Assembly (NCBI GenBank): GCA_963677345.2
Contig: CAXXLC010000029.1
Location: 1-64,000, forward strand
Origin: Saccharicrinis sp963677345
GTDB lineage: Bacteria; Bacteroidota; Bacteroidia; Bacteroidales; Marinilabiliaceae
Direction: 5' to 3'
Length of the DNA stretch: 64,000 nucleotides
How positions within the stretch are numbered: position 1 is the first letter of the stretch; each line of letters starts with the position of its first letter. The notes below the pieces were generated by a model, which did not search any database, was not told where the DNA came from, and saw only the letters and a program-made list of their open reading frames with translations. The translations under genes and the position numbers were made by a program. Positions 9,308 through 18,325 of this stretch are shown here, one piece after another.

Positions 9308-11392
9308 TTAATTTTCAAGATCAATAATATGATTTGTGTTTTTAGTGTTTGAATTACTTGAATGATTATTGTTTGTGGCAGAAATAAACTTTTGAGCAGG
9401 AATGGTTATTTCATCAGGTACAATAAGCTGTTTTGATGTATTTGATTTTTTTGTCTCTGTATTAAAAAAAGATATCAATTTTATTAAATGAACAGATTGA
9501 CTTGAAAGTTCTTTAGCACTGGAGGCCAGCTGGTCGCTTCCTGCTGCGTTTTGAATTGTGGCAACGTTTATTTGCTGTAATGAACTGTTTATTTGAGTTA
9601 TTCCTGTTTCTAACTCCTGACCTGCAACAGTAATGGCTTGAACTAAACTGCTTGTTTTTTCTATATCAGGTATTAAGTTTTGTAAACTTTGTCCTGCGTT
9701 TTCAGTTATCTCAACACTTTCGTTGACCAGGTTAATGATTTCGTTTGCAGCAATTCTGCTATTCTCTGCTAATCTTCTTACTTGTTCAGCAACCACAGCA
9801 AAACCTTTTCCTTGTTCCCCGGCTTTGGCGGCTTCAATGGCTGCATTTAGAGAGAGAATATTGGTTTGATTTGTAATTTCATTAATTGCTTTAATCTTTT
9901 CATGTATGTTCTTACTGATAGCACTTGCTTTTATGGCTTTATCATTAACAGTATTAACTTCTTGAACTAGTTCATTGGATATTTGTTCTGTTTTTCTTGC
10001 GTTATTGGTGTTTTGAGCAATGTTGGATGAAATTTCTTCCATGGTAGATGATACTTCTTCTATAGCAGAGGCTTGTTCGTTAGCTCCTTGAGAAATGTCC
10101 TGAGAGGTGCTATCTAATTGTAATCCCGATGAATTTAATTGCTGTGCTCCGGAGGCAATTTCGTTTACAACCTCTTTAAGTTTGTTAATCATAGTATTTA
10201 AAGATGTAGCTAATAAACCAAGTTCATCTTTTCTTTTTGAGTAAATATTAACGGATAAGTTACCTTCTGCTACCGACTTTGCGTTGGATGCCATAATTTT
10301 TAGTTGATTAATTATTGGAGAGAGGAATCGGCTAATGGAAAGAAACAACAATATTGTAGATCCTGTAATTAAAAGTAATGCAATCATTAATAATTTATTT
10401 AAACCAGAATACATATCCGATTTGTATACAGATGTTGAAATAAAACTTTTGTAAGGTTCAAAGTACTTATAAAACTGAACTTTCTTTTTTCCTTTGTTGG
10501 TTTCTGGCCATTTGTATTCCGTAATTCCAATTTCACCGTTTTTCAAGGTGAGTTGCTTAAAGAATTGAGCATTGCTAAAATTTTGTTTTTCTTTATCTGG
10601 ATGGATAATGAAATTACCGGAATCATCGATAAGAAAGGGGTAACCATTTTGAAAGAATTTTTTATTTGAAAAAACTTTTTTAAGAAATTCGTAATTCTTT
10701 TCCTTTGTTCCCACATATAAAATACCTTGTATACCACCATTAATAACTAAGGGTTTGTATGCTGTTCTATACCAGTCGTTAACCACGAAGGCTCTGCCGT
10801 AATATGTTTCACCTGTTTCAATCGTTTTTATTACCTCTGAGTTATTTGGAATATATGTGCCTATAGCTCTTGTGCCATCGGTTTTTTTTACGTTAGTAGC
10901 AATACGTAGGTAACCATCTTCAATTTTTTGAAATATTGTAACAGTTTGCTTTGTTTCATCCTGAATATAATCGACGATACGATTGTCTTTGTATAATGGC
11001 TTACCGGTAAGTTTTAATTTTGGTATGGTATATTGCTTTTCTTCTTTGGTGATTTGATTAATTCCGGATACCACAATTAATTCTTCTGTTTCTATTATTT
11101 TTCCTTCGTTTTGTAAAATATTATCCGCAAATTTTATAGCCAGTTTAGCATGATCTTGTTTTGCTTTTACTTCTGATGTTAAAATAGTTTCTATATCATT
11201 TAAATGACTCTCCATATTTTCTGTAGTCGTTTTCTCAATTTCATCACTTATAGTTACGTAAAATGTAAAAGATAAAATAGCTGTAAAAAAGAGAAGAATT
11301 GAAATGATAGCAATATTTACCTTGATTTTAATAGAAGATTTAATGGTTTCAATTAAAGATTTTTTTTCATAACTGGGCTTAAGATTTTTCAT
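9308..11392 (-). CDS. Methyl-accepting chemotaxis protein with periplasmic Cache domain
   Basis: From the start MKNLKPSYEKKS (11392) the protein has 694 residues; in-frame ATGs at 11425 and 11446 are alternatives. A first membrane helix (about residues 25-47) is followed by about 290 periplasmic residues of Cache_3-Cache_2 type (YYGRAFVVNDWYRTAYKPL, GYPFLIDDSGNFIIHPD). A second membrane helix, a HAMP domain and a long coiled-coil follow, with the conserved hairpin tip NAAIEAAKAGEQGKGFAVV. The receptor would signal to CheA/CheW. No che genes are in the window. It is transcribed towards the sugar-binding lipoprotein gene. Confidence 0.9.
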   Translation of the reverse strand: MKNLKPSYEKKSLIETIKSSIKIKVNIAIISILLFFTAILSFTFYVTISDEIEKTTTENMESHLNDIETILTSEVKAKQDHAKLAIKFADNILQNEGKIIETEELIVVSGINQITKEEKQYTIPKLKLTGKPLYKDNRIVDYIQDETKQTVTIFQKIEDGYLRIATNVKKTDGTRAIGTYIPNNSEVIKTIETGETYYGRAFVVNDWYRTAYKPLVINGGIQGILYVGTKEKNYEFLKKVFSNKKFFQNGYPFLIDDSGNFIIHPDKEKQNFSNAQFFKQLTLKNGEIGITEYKWPETNKGKKKVQFYKYFEPYKSFISTSVYKSDMYSGLNKLLMIALLLITGSTILLFLSISRFLSPIINQLKIMASNAKSVAEGNLSVNIYSKRKDELGLLATSLNTMINKLKEVVNEIASGAQQLNSSGLQLDSTSQDISQGANEQASAIEEVSSTMEEISSNIAQNTNNARKTEQISNELVQEVNTVNDKAIKASAISKNIHEKIKAINEITNQTNILSLNAAIEAAKAGEQGKGFAVVAEQVRRLAENSRIAANEIINLVNESVEITENAGQSLQNLIPDIEKTSSLVQAITVAGQELETGITQINSSLQQINVATIQNAAGSDQLASSAKELSSQSVHLIKLISFFNTETKKSNTSKQLIVPDEITIPAQKFISATNNNHSSNSNTKNTNHIIDLEN

Positions 11393-11588
11393 GTAAATAA
11401 GTTTTGAGGGTTTATATTTTCTCATAAAATAATATGGCTTATACAATAATTTAATTATTATATAAGTCGTTGCTTCTTCCCCAAAATCTATTACTATTAA
11501 TTGTAAGATAGTTATTTGTGCTTGTTATAGCAAAAAAATGTGATAATTATTTTTTATAGATATTAAAAAGTAGGGTTAAGGTGTTAAA

Positions 11589-12272
11589 TTAAACGCTGAT
11601 CGTTTTAGTAATGGCATATTTTAGAGGGCAATCAATAGGTATAGGCTCTCCTTTTCTATATGTATTCAGAATTTTTACTGATTCTTCAGCTAAATTTCTT
11701 CGCACTTTTCTTCTTTCTCCTTTAATTTTAGCAATGTTCATAGTGTCATAATGGGTCGTTTGGTGTCGCATCCACGCAATTACAGCTTTGGCTGCTCTCT
11801 CTTCAACAGGAATCATTGAGGTGCGAGCTACTGTTCCACTCCCAATGGGGATAGCATATTTTGTAACAATAATAGCAAGTGTTTCTGCTATTGGTGAATA
11901 TTTAATGTGAAAATCTAAAAATGAAACAACAGCATCCTTAAATTCAATTTCATAAATATTCTGTTTTTCAGCTCTTCTGTTTTGCTGATAGCTGCGTTTT
12001 TTCTGGTATTCTTCTGTGCTTCTGGTTTTGTTAACTTCATGTATTGCCCATTCTATTGTTTCTTTTGGAGCCCATATGCCTTTTGACATTGTTCGCCTGC
12101 CCTTTTTAAAAATAACTTTCCAATAAATATTTTGGGATGTTACCTTTCTTGTAATACCTGCATCTCCAGCTGCCAGAAAACTCCAATTTGATGGAGGTGT
12201 TTGTTGAATTCCTTTATCGTCAATAAGATATCCTAGGTTGTTTGTAGTGAGTATTTTGACTTGACTATTCAT
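11589..12272 (-). CDS. DUF2293 domain-containing protein
   Basis: 227 residues when started at MNSQVKILTTNN; the frame extends 29 residues further to 12359, but that part overlaps the Pho-box region and is not family-like. The C-terminal half matches the DUF2293 pattern: AIPIGSGTVARTS, ERAAKAVIAWMRHQTTHYD and RRKVRRNLAEESVKIL. The N-terminal half (LAAGDAGITRKV) is the partner domain often seen in front of it. Function unknown. It is divergent from the phosphate regulon. Confidence 0.75.
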   Translation of the reverse strand: MNSQVKILTTNNLGYLIDDKGIQQTPPSNWSFLAAGDAGITRKVTSQNIYWKVIFKKGRRTMSKGIWAPKETIEWAIHEVNKTRSTEEYQKKRSYQQNRRAEKQNIYEIEFKDAVVSFLDFHIKYSPIAETLAIIVTKYAIPIGSGTVARTSMIPVEERAAKAVIAWMRHQTTHYDTMNIAKIKGERRKVRRNLAEESVKILNTYRKGEPIPIDCPLKYAITKTISV

Positions 12273-12317
12273 TGTTTCAGTTGTAATTTGGTGCAAATTA
12301 AATAAAATCCTATGTGA

Positions 12318-12368
12318 TTTAATGTAAATGTAACAGGAATGTAACATCTCCTTAACCATGCTGTAACT
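12318..12368 (+). promoter_or_regulatory. Pho-box-like array of 11-bp direct repeats
   Basis: TGTAACA-type half-sites start at 12329 and 12340, with weaker copies at 12318 (TTTAATG), 12351 (CTTAACC) and 12362 (TGTAACT). Every step is exactly 11 bp, the spacing of PhoB half-sites in Pho boxes. The last copy ends 9 bp before the -7 element at 12378, as in PhoB-dependent promoters where the box replaces the upstream promoter element. It stands in front of the porin-pst-pho cluster. Confidence 0.8.
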
Positions 12369-12377
12369 ACACGTTTA

Positions 12378-12385
12378 TATGTTTG
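12378..12385 (+). promoter_or_regulatory. -7 element of the porin/pst promoter
   Basis: TATGTTTG matches TAnnTTTG. There is no TTG at -33, as expected for an activator-dependent promoter. The predicted leader to the porin start is about 80 nt. Confidence 0.6.
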
Positions 12386-12473
12386 CAGTGGGAAATTTAT
12401 TTAATAAGGAAAATTTATAATTAATAAAAAACATTTCTTGGGAGGGAAGTGTGTAAAATCTAAACACAGGAAA

Positions 12474-13478
12474 ATGAAAAAGTTTGCAATTATTGCTATA
12501 GCAATTTTATGTAGCGGGATTAATGGGTTTTCTCAGGAAACTAATGCGTTTAAACCATCAGGAAAACCTACGTTTAAAATTTTTACCAATTTTCATAGTA
12601 CAATTATGGATGGTGAAACAAAAAATCAATTTGAGCTTAATCGTGCCTATATAGGTTATGGGTATAAATTTAGTGAAAAATGGTCTGGCGATATCTTATT
12701 TGATGTAGGTAATCCAGATGATGGTGGAGATTTTGAATTGACAGCATTTGTGAAAAATGCTTACTTAAAATATCAAAATAATGGTTTAACTGTCAATTTT
12801 GGTTTAATTGGAACAAAGTCGATGAAGTTTCAGGAAAAGGCCTGGGGTTACAGATATGTTGCAAGAGCTTTTCAGGATTATTATAAAATGGGGCCTACTG
12901 CAGATTTAGGTATTAGTGCAGAGTATAAATTTAGCGATTTTGTAAGTGCAGATATTATACTGGTTAATGGTGAGGGATATAAAAAATTAGAATCAGATAG
13001 TATTTTTTCTGCAGGTCTGGGTGTTACTTTATCTCCTGCTGATGGATTTAAAGTTAGAGCTTATTATGAAACAGCTACTGGTGAATCTGATTATATTGAT
13101 GAAGATGGAAACTCTGTAAATCTTGTACGAAACTCTACTGTTGCATTGGCTGGTGTTTATAGTAACGACCATTTTTCGTTAGGCGCTGAATATGCTGGGC
13201 AATCCAATAATAAAAAGACAGAAGGTCGTGATTTAAGCGGTTTTGCAGCCTACGGTACTGTTAATGTTAAATCATCAAAAATATTTGCCAGGTATGATTT
13301 CATGTCGTCAAAGGATGATTGGAATACAAGCAGGGATGGCTCCAGATATGTTATTGGCGCAGAGTTTAATCCTGTTAAAGGAGTTAAAATTGCACCTAAC
13401 TTTCAAAATTTTTCACCAAGTGCTCAAGGTGTTGAAAGTGTAAGTTATGTATATGTGAATTGTGAGATTAAATTCTAA
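12474..13478 (+). CDS. Outer-membrane porin, probably phosphate-starvation induced
   Basis: 334 residues from MKKFAIIAIAILC, with a signal peptide cut after GFSQ. The frame extends 12 residues further up, without signal character. The mature part alternates aromatic and charged residues in short strands (FKIFTNFHSTIMDGE, ELNRAYIGYGYKFSE, AYLKYQNNGLTVNFG) and ends in VSYVYVNCEIKF with a terminal Phe, as in beta-barrels recognised by BamA. The style resembles the OprO/OprP porin group. Its place behind a Pho box and in front of pstS suggests phosphate uptake across the outer membrane. Confidence 0.75.
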   Translation: MKKFAIIAIAILCSGINGFSQETNAFKPSGKPTFKIFTNFHSTIMDGETKNQFELNRAYIGYGYKFSEKWSGDILFDVGNPDDGGDFELTAFVKNAYLKYQNNGLTVNFGLIGTKSMKFQEKAWGYRYVARAFQDYYKMGPTADLGISAEYKFSDFVSADIILVNGEGYKKLESDSIFSAGLGVTLSPADGFKVRAYYETATGESDYIDEDGNSVNLVRNSTVALAGVYSNDHFSLGAEYAGQSNNKKTEGRDLSGFAAYGTVNVKSSKIFARYDFMSSKDDWNTSRDGSRYVIGAEFNPVKGVKIAPNFQNFSPSAQGVESVSYVYVNCEIKF

Positions 13479-13564
13479 TACTATACCTAAATAATTAAAA
13501 AAAGAGATGAAGCACTCATAATTAATAATTGAGTGTAGCACACAAAAATTAAAGTAAAAAACGT

Positions 13565-14632
13565 ATGAAAAATTTACTAGTAGTACTATTGATTGCAGCC
13601 ATGTTTGGCGCATGTTCAAATGGTTCGCAAAAAAAAGCAGCTGATGGCTCAGATAAAGCCGTAAGTATTGCCGCTGCAGGGGCAACTTTCCCTATGCCAT
13701 ATTACAATATGGTAATTAAAAATTACATTAAAGAAACTGGCGTTCTTGTAACATATGGTGGAATTGGTTCTGGTGGTGGAATCAAAAGTTTGAAAGATAA
13801 AGTAGTTGATTTTGGTGCAACGGATGCTTTTTTATCGGATGAAAAAATGTCTGCCATGCCTGCTGAAATCGTACATATCCCAACTTGTCTGGGGGCTGTT
13901 GTAATTGCATACAACCTTGAAGGTGTTGAAGGTTTAAAATTAACCAACGAATTGTTAGAAGGAATATTCATGGGTGATATCACAAAATGGAATGATCCTA
14001 AAATTGCAGCTAACAACGAAGGTTTAAATTTACCTGATCAGGAAATTACATTTGTTCACAGATCAGATGGTAGTGGAACTACTTATATCTTCAGTGACTT
14101 TATGACTAAAATTAGTACAAAATGGGCTGATGCTGTAGGAACAGGAAAATCATTACAATGGCCTGTAGGTATTGGTGCTAAAGGTAATCCTGGTGTTGCA
14201 GGTACTATTAAGTCAACTCCTGGTGCAATTGGTTATGTAGGAAGTGAATATGCATTTGCTCAAAAGATTTCATACGCATTGTTGAAGAACGCAGCAGGAA
14301 ATTACATTGAACCTTCTATTGAGTCAATTAGTGCTGCAGCGCAAGGAGCAATGCCAGAAGATACACGTGTAATGTTAACTAATTCTGATGATGCTAATGC
14401 ATATCCAATTAGTGGATTTACATGGTTAATTCTTTACAAAGAGCAAGCTTACGATGGTCGTTCTAAAGGACAAGCATTAGGAACTCTTGAGTTTTTAGAT
14501 TGGTTGATTAGTGCAGATGCACAATCTGTAGCTTCAAAAGTAAACTATGCTCCGCTTCCGGAAAAAGCTGTTGTTCAGGCTAAAGCAATTCTTCGTTCTG
14601 TAACATACAATGGTGAAGCATTATTAAAATAA
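13565..14632 (+). CDS. pstS: Phosphate ABC transporter substrate-binding lipoprotein PstS
   Basis: 355 residues with a lipoprotein signal (LIAAMFGAC). Phosphate-binding segments are present: AAGATFPMPYYNMV at the N-terminus, GGIGSGGGIKSL, and RSDGSGTTYIFSDF around residue 165, which matches the PstS loop binding phosphate. VAGTIKSTPGAIGYV is also typical. It lies 86 bp behind the porin, and a terminator separates it from pstC, so it may be made in excess over the membrane subunits. Confidence 0.95.
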   Translation: MKNLLVVLLIAAMFGACSNGSQKKAADGSDKAVSIAAAGATFPMPYYNMVIKNYIKETGVLVTYGGIGSGGGIKSLKDKVVDFGATDAFLSDEKMSAMPAEIVHIPTCLGAVVIAYNLEGVEGLKLTNELLEGIFMGDITKWNDPKIAANNEGLNLPDQEITFVHRSDGSGTTYIFSDFMTKISTKWADAVGTGKSLQWPVGIGAKGNPGVAGTIKSTPGAIGYVGSEYAFAQKISYALLKNAAGNYIEPSIESISAAAQGAMPEDTRVMLTNSDDANAYPISGFTWLILYKEQAYDGRSKGQALGTLEFLDWLISADAQSVASKVNYAPLPEKAVVQAKAILRSVTYNGEALLK

Positions 14633-14678
14633 TACTGTTGAAAAAGAAATTGCCGGGCTTGGTAATATTTATATATAA

Positions 14679-14714
14679 AATCAGGTTCTAAAAAGAGCCT
14701 GATTTTTTTCTTTT
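14679..14714 (+). terminator. Terminator between pstS and pstC
   Basis: An 11-bp stem (AATCAGGTTCT / AGAGCCTGATT, one G-T pair), a 4-nt loop and a run of T. It probably attenuates reading into pstC rather than ending the regulon. Confidence 0.85.
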
Positions 14715-14836
14715 AAATAGTTTGTTATCACCATTTAGTGTTTATAGAACGTCAATCAAGTTCTTAATTTATCACATATAATAAAACCACAATATTGGGT
14801 GAGTTAATTTGGAACTACAATTGAAATATATTAAAA

Positions 14837-15688
14837 ATGAAAAGCGATACCATAACAAAATACGTACTATTTTTATCATCTCTTGTCATATTATTGGTGT
14901 CTGCCGGCATGATCTTTTCCTTGTTAGGAGATGCAATTCCGGTGTTTGAAAAATTTGGGTTAAAATTTATTATATCAACTGATTGGAATCCTACAGAAGG
15001 TAAAGAAAGCTATGGTGCATTACCTTTTATTGCAGGAACATTAAGTACGTCGATATTGGCATTAATAATTTGTTTGCCAATGGCTTTTTCTACTGCATTA
15101 TTTATTGCAGAATATTTTAAAAAATCTGCATTTTCAACAGTTTTAAGTTCAATGGTTGATCTTTTGGCTGGAGTACCATCTATAGTTTATGGTTTATGGG
15201 GATTTTATACGTTGCGTCCATTTATTGTTTCGTTAGGGATTGATCCTCAGGGGTATGGTATATTTACCTCCGGATTAATACTTGCAATTATGATTATACC
15301 ATATGCTACATCTCTTAGTTCCGAAATTATAGCAATGGTTCCTAATGAGTTAAAAGAGGCAGCTTATGCCCTGGGTGCAACAAGGCTCGAAGTTATTTTT
15401 AATGTGATATTACCCAATGCACGTTCCGGTATTATTGCTAGTTTTATTCTTGCTTTTGGTAGAGCACTAGGTGAAACTATGGCAGTAACAATGCTTATCG
15501 GTAACGCAAACATAATTCCAACAGGCTTATTTAGTACTGGTAACAGTATGGCCAGTGTTATTGCTAATCAGTTTGGTGAAGCAGATGGATTAAAAATGAG
15601 TGCTTTAATAGCAATTGGATTATTACTGTTTGTAATTACAGGAATTGTAAACGCCATAGGTAAATTAGTAATTAAGAAATTATCCTAA
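14837..15688 (+). CDS. pstC: Phosphate ABC transporter permease PstC
   Basis: 283 residues with about six membrane helices. The permease loop EAAYALGATRLEVIFNVILP is the EAA motif that contacts PstB. GVPSIVYGLWGFY and GRALGETMAVTMLIGN are PstC-type segments. The gap to pstA is 14 bp. Confidence 0.94.
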   Translation: MKSDTITKYVLFLSSLVILLVSAGMIFSLLGDAIPVFEKFGLKFIISTDWNPTEGKESYGALPFIAGTLSTSILALIICLPMAFSTALFIAEYFKKSAFSTVLSSMVDLLAGVPSIVYGLWGFYTLRPFIVSLGIDPQGYGIFTSGLILAIMIIPYATSLSSEIIAMVPNELKEAAYALGATRLEVIFNVILPNARSGIIASFILAFGRALGETMAVTMLIGNANIIPTGLFSTGNSMASVIANQFGEADGLKMSALIAIGLLLFVITGIVNAIGKLVIKKLS

Positions 15689-15702
15689 ATGTTATAATCA
15701 TT

Positions 15703-16590
15703 ATGGAAAATATTAATACACCAATCGAATTGACAAAAAATAATGCTTTCCGAACGTTTAAAAATAAAGCGTTTTTAGTGGGAGTTATTATTGTTTCAAT
15801 TATAACTATTTCTCCAATTGTTTTAATTATAGGAAAGCTTGTTTGGAGTGGGATCAGACAAATAAATCTGTCGTTTTTTATAGAAATAACGCCAAGTACT
15901 TTTGAAGCAATGACTGCGGTTGCAAATGGTGAAGTAATACCCGGAGGAATTGTAAACGGAATTTTAGGAACATTATTAATAGTGGTTATGTCGGCCGCAA
16001 TTGCTATTCCATTAGGTATCCTGATAGGATTATTTTTGTTTGAAAATCAGGGTAAAAAATATGCTAACCTAATACGTAGTTTATCAGATATACTCCAAGG
16101 AGTTCCTTCAATTGTTTTAGGTTTGATAGCATACCTTTGGGTTGTTAAAAATATTACTCAGGGTTATTCAGCCTTGGCAGGAAGTGTGGCACTGGCAATT
16201 ATGATGTTACCTTTGATTATCAGATCAACAGAGGAAACCATGAAAATGATTCCAGGTACATTAAAAGAAGCCGGATTAGCATTGGGTGTTCCTTATTATA
16301 AGGTGATTTTAAAAGTTTTAATCCCATCAGGTATCAGCGGATTATCAACAGGTGTTTTATTGGCAATATCAAGAATACTTGGGGAAACAGCGCCATTAAT
16401 GCTTACTACTTTAGGTAATCCAATGATAAATTGGGATGTAACAGCTCCTACAAGTGCAGTTCCTTTACTTATTTGGGACTTTTATAATGATCCAAACATG
16501 GTTGACTTAATCTGGAGTTCATCCTTGTTTTTAATGGGATTTGTTTTAACTCTGAATATTATTTCTAAAAGAATTTCAGCAAATAGGTAA
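15703..16590 (+). CDS. pstA: Phosphate ABC transporter permease PstA
   Basis: 295 residues with six predicted membrane helices. LQGVPSIVLGLIAYLW and the EAA loop KEAGLALGVPYYKVILKVL, then SRILGETAPLMLT, identify PstA. Between this gene and pstB are 168 bp with no gene; a 9-bp inverted TTAAAAGTT/AACTTTTAA pair is the only structure I see there. Confidence 0.94.
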   Translation: MENINTPIELTKNNAFRTFKNKAFLVGVIIVSIITISPIVLIIGKLVWSGIRQINLSFFIEITPSTFEAMTAVANGEVIPGGIVNGILGTLLIVVMSAAIAIPLGILIGLFLFENQGKKYANLIRSLSDILQGVPSIVLGLIAYLWVVKNITQGYSALAGSVALAIMMLPLIIRSTEETMKMIPGTLKEAGLALGVPYYKVILKVLIPSGISGLSTGVLLAISRILGETAPLMLTTLGNPMINWDVTAPTSAVPLLIWDFYNDPNMVDLIWSSSLFLMGFVLTLNIISKRISANR

Positions 16591-16758
16591 TGCTGTTAGT
16601 ATTAAATAAAAGTAAAGTAATAAAGCAAAAGATGTATGATAATTAAAAGTTAATGTAGGAGAGTAAAGAGTATATCATTACATAGCTTTTGAAATGAATG
16701 TCAACTTTTAAGATAAGATTTTAGGCAGATTACTTACTGTTTTTATAAGAAGAAACAA

Positions 16759-17544
16759 ATGAACAAAAATATAGATATCATAGAAAACCCGGTTCTTAAG
16801 GTAGAAGATTTATCTATTGCTTATAATAAAGCCGATAAATATGCTGTAAAGAAAGTAAATGTAACCATAAAAAAGAATGCAATTACAGCAATTATGGGAC
16901 CTTCAGGATGTGGTAAGAGCACAATGCTAAGGGCAATCAACAGAATGCACGAGCTTTATCCTGATATCAGAACTGAAGGAAATATATATTTGAATGGGGA
17001 TAATATTATGAAGATGGATACCATTCAACTACGAAGAAAAATAGGAATGGTATTTCAGCGCCCTAATCCATTTCCTACAATGAGTATATATGATAATGTA
17101 ATTGCAGGTTATAAACTAAACGGGATTCGGATTAAAAAGAGCCAAAAGGATGATATTGTGGAAAGAGCACTTACTGATGTGGCTTTATGGGATGAAGTAA
17201 AAGACTCTTTGCATAAAAAAGGAACATTTTTATCCGGAGGTCAGCAACAACGTTTATGTATTGCAAGATCTATTGCCTTTCAGCCGGAAGTTATTCTTTT
17301 AGATGAACCAACATCTGCATTAGACCCGATTGCTACCTCTAAAGTTGAAGATTTATTGGTTAAGCTAAAAGAAAATTATACCATAGTTCTGGTGACACAT
17401 AATATGTCGCAAGCAGCACGTATTTCAGAGTATTCTATGTTTATGTATTTAGGCGATTTAGTTGAGTATGGCAAAACAAAAATGATGTTTACTAATCCTC
17501 GCGACAGGAAGACTGAAGAATACTTAACAGGTAAGTTTGGTTGA
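16759..17544 (+). CDS. pstB: Phosphate ABC transporter ATP-binding protein PstB
   Basis: 261 residues. Walker A GPSGCGKST at 47-55, Q-loop GMVFQRPNPFPTMSIYDNV near 98, ABC signature LSGGQQQRLCIARS near 158 and Walker B VILLDEPTSALDP near 180 are all intact. QRPNPFP is diagnostic for PstB. The protein drives PstCA-mediated phosphate import. Confidence 0.97.
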   Translation: MNKNIDIIENPVLKVEDLSIAYNKADKYAVKKVNVTIKKNAITAIMGPSGCGKSTMLRAINRMHELYPDIRTEGNIYLNGDNIMKMDTIQLRRKIGMVFQRPNPFPTMSIYDNVIAGYKLNGIRIKKSQKDDIVERALTDVALWDEVKDSLHKKGTFLSGGQQQRLCIARSIAFQPEVILLDEPTSALDPIATSKVEDLLVKLKENYTIVLVTHNMSQAARISEYSMFMYLGDLVEYGKTKMMFTNPRDRKTEEYLTGKFG

Positions 17545-17594
17545 TCCTATTTATCAATTACTCATTTTTTTAAACTCCTAAAAAAACATTACAG

Positions 17595-18281
17595 ATGTTA
17601 CAAAAAGAAAAGGCAATTCAAGATATAGAAAATACATTTAAAGATTATTGTGATTTAATGATGAAGCAATTAGGTGAACTTGAGGCCATTGCTCAACGTG
17701 GAGACAATAATATCTCTGATGCTGAAATTAAAAAAGTTAAGTCTGCAGAAAAGCAACTTAATAAGTATGAAGTAAAAATCAGTGAAAAAATTATCAGTAC
17801 AATCGTTCTTCATCATCCGGTAGCTTCAGAATTACGTCGTTTAATGGCATGTTACAGAATTGTAATAAATATGGAGCGAATTGGTGATCTTGTTGAAACA
17901 GTAATCTATTACATCAGAAAAATTGAGGATTCTAAACTTTATGAAGAATTATCTGATGTGATTTATAATATGATCACATCAAGTACCAGTATGGTTGAAA
18001 AAGCACTATTGTCATTTATTAACGATGATAGAGATTCTGCAATATGGACTATCAAAAATGATGAAGTTCTGGATGAGATGAATAAAAAATTAATGAAGAA
18101 AGGTATTAAAAAGACTAAGCTTGAGAGTGAAGCAAGAGAAATCCTTTTGAATCTCGTTAATTTTAAAAGTGTTATTTCTAAAATAGAGAGAATAGGTGAT
18201 CATGCCAGTCATATAGCAGAGGCTTCTATTTTTGCTCAGGAAGGTAAGGATATCAGACACCAGAAATTAGAGGACGAATAA
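17595..18281 (+). CDS. phoU: Phosphate signalling regulator PhoU
   Basis: 228 residues of two similar three-helix halves. RRLMACYRIVINMERIGDL in the first half and ISKIERIGDHASHIAEA in the second are the metal-binding PhoU signatures. PhoU links the transporter state to PhoR, keeping the regulon off when phosphate is plentiful. It lies 50 bp behind pstB. Confidence 0.95.
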   Translation: MLQKEKAIQDIENTFKDYCDLMMKQLGELEAIAQRGDNNISDAEIKKVKSAEKQLNKYEVKISEKIISTIVLHHPVASELRRLMACYRIVINMERIGDLVETVIYYIRKIEDSKLYEELSDVIYNMITSSTSMVEKALLSFINDDRDSAIWTIKNDEVLDEMNKKLMKKGIKKTKLESEAREILLNLVNFKSVISKIERIGDHASHIAEASIFAQEGKDIRHQKLEDE

Positions 18282-18325
18282 AAGTTTTGGAATTTCTCGT
18301 ATATTCGTACAAACTCCAAAATAAA

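Noticed and set aside
9082..9327. 81-residue plus-strand ORF between the sugar-binding and chemoreceptor genes
   Set aside because: It overlaps the start of the certain minus-strand lipoprotein gene and reads as low-complexity AT-rich sequence.
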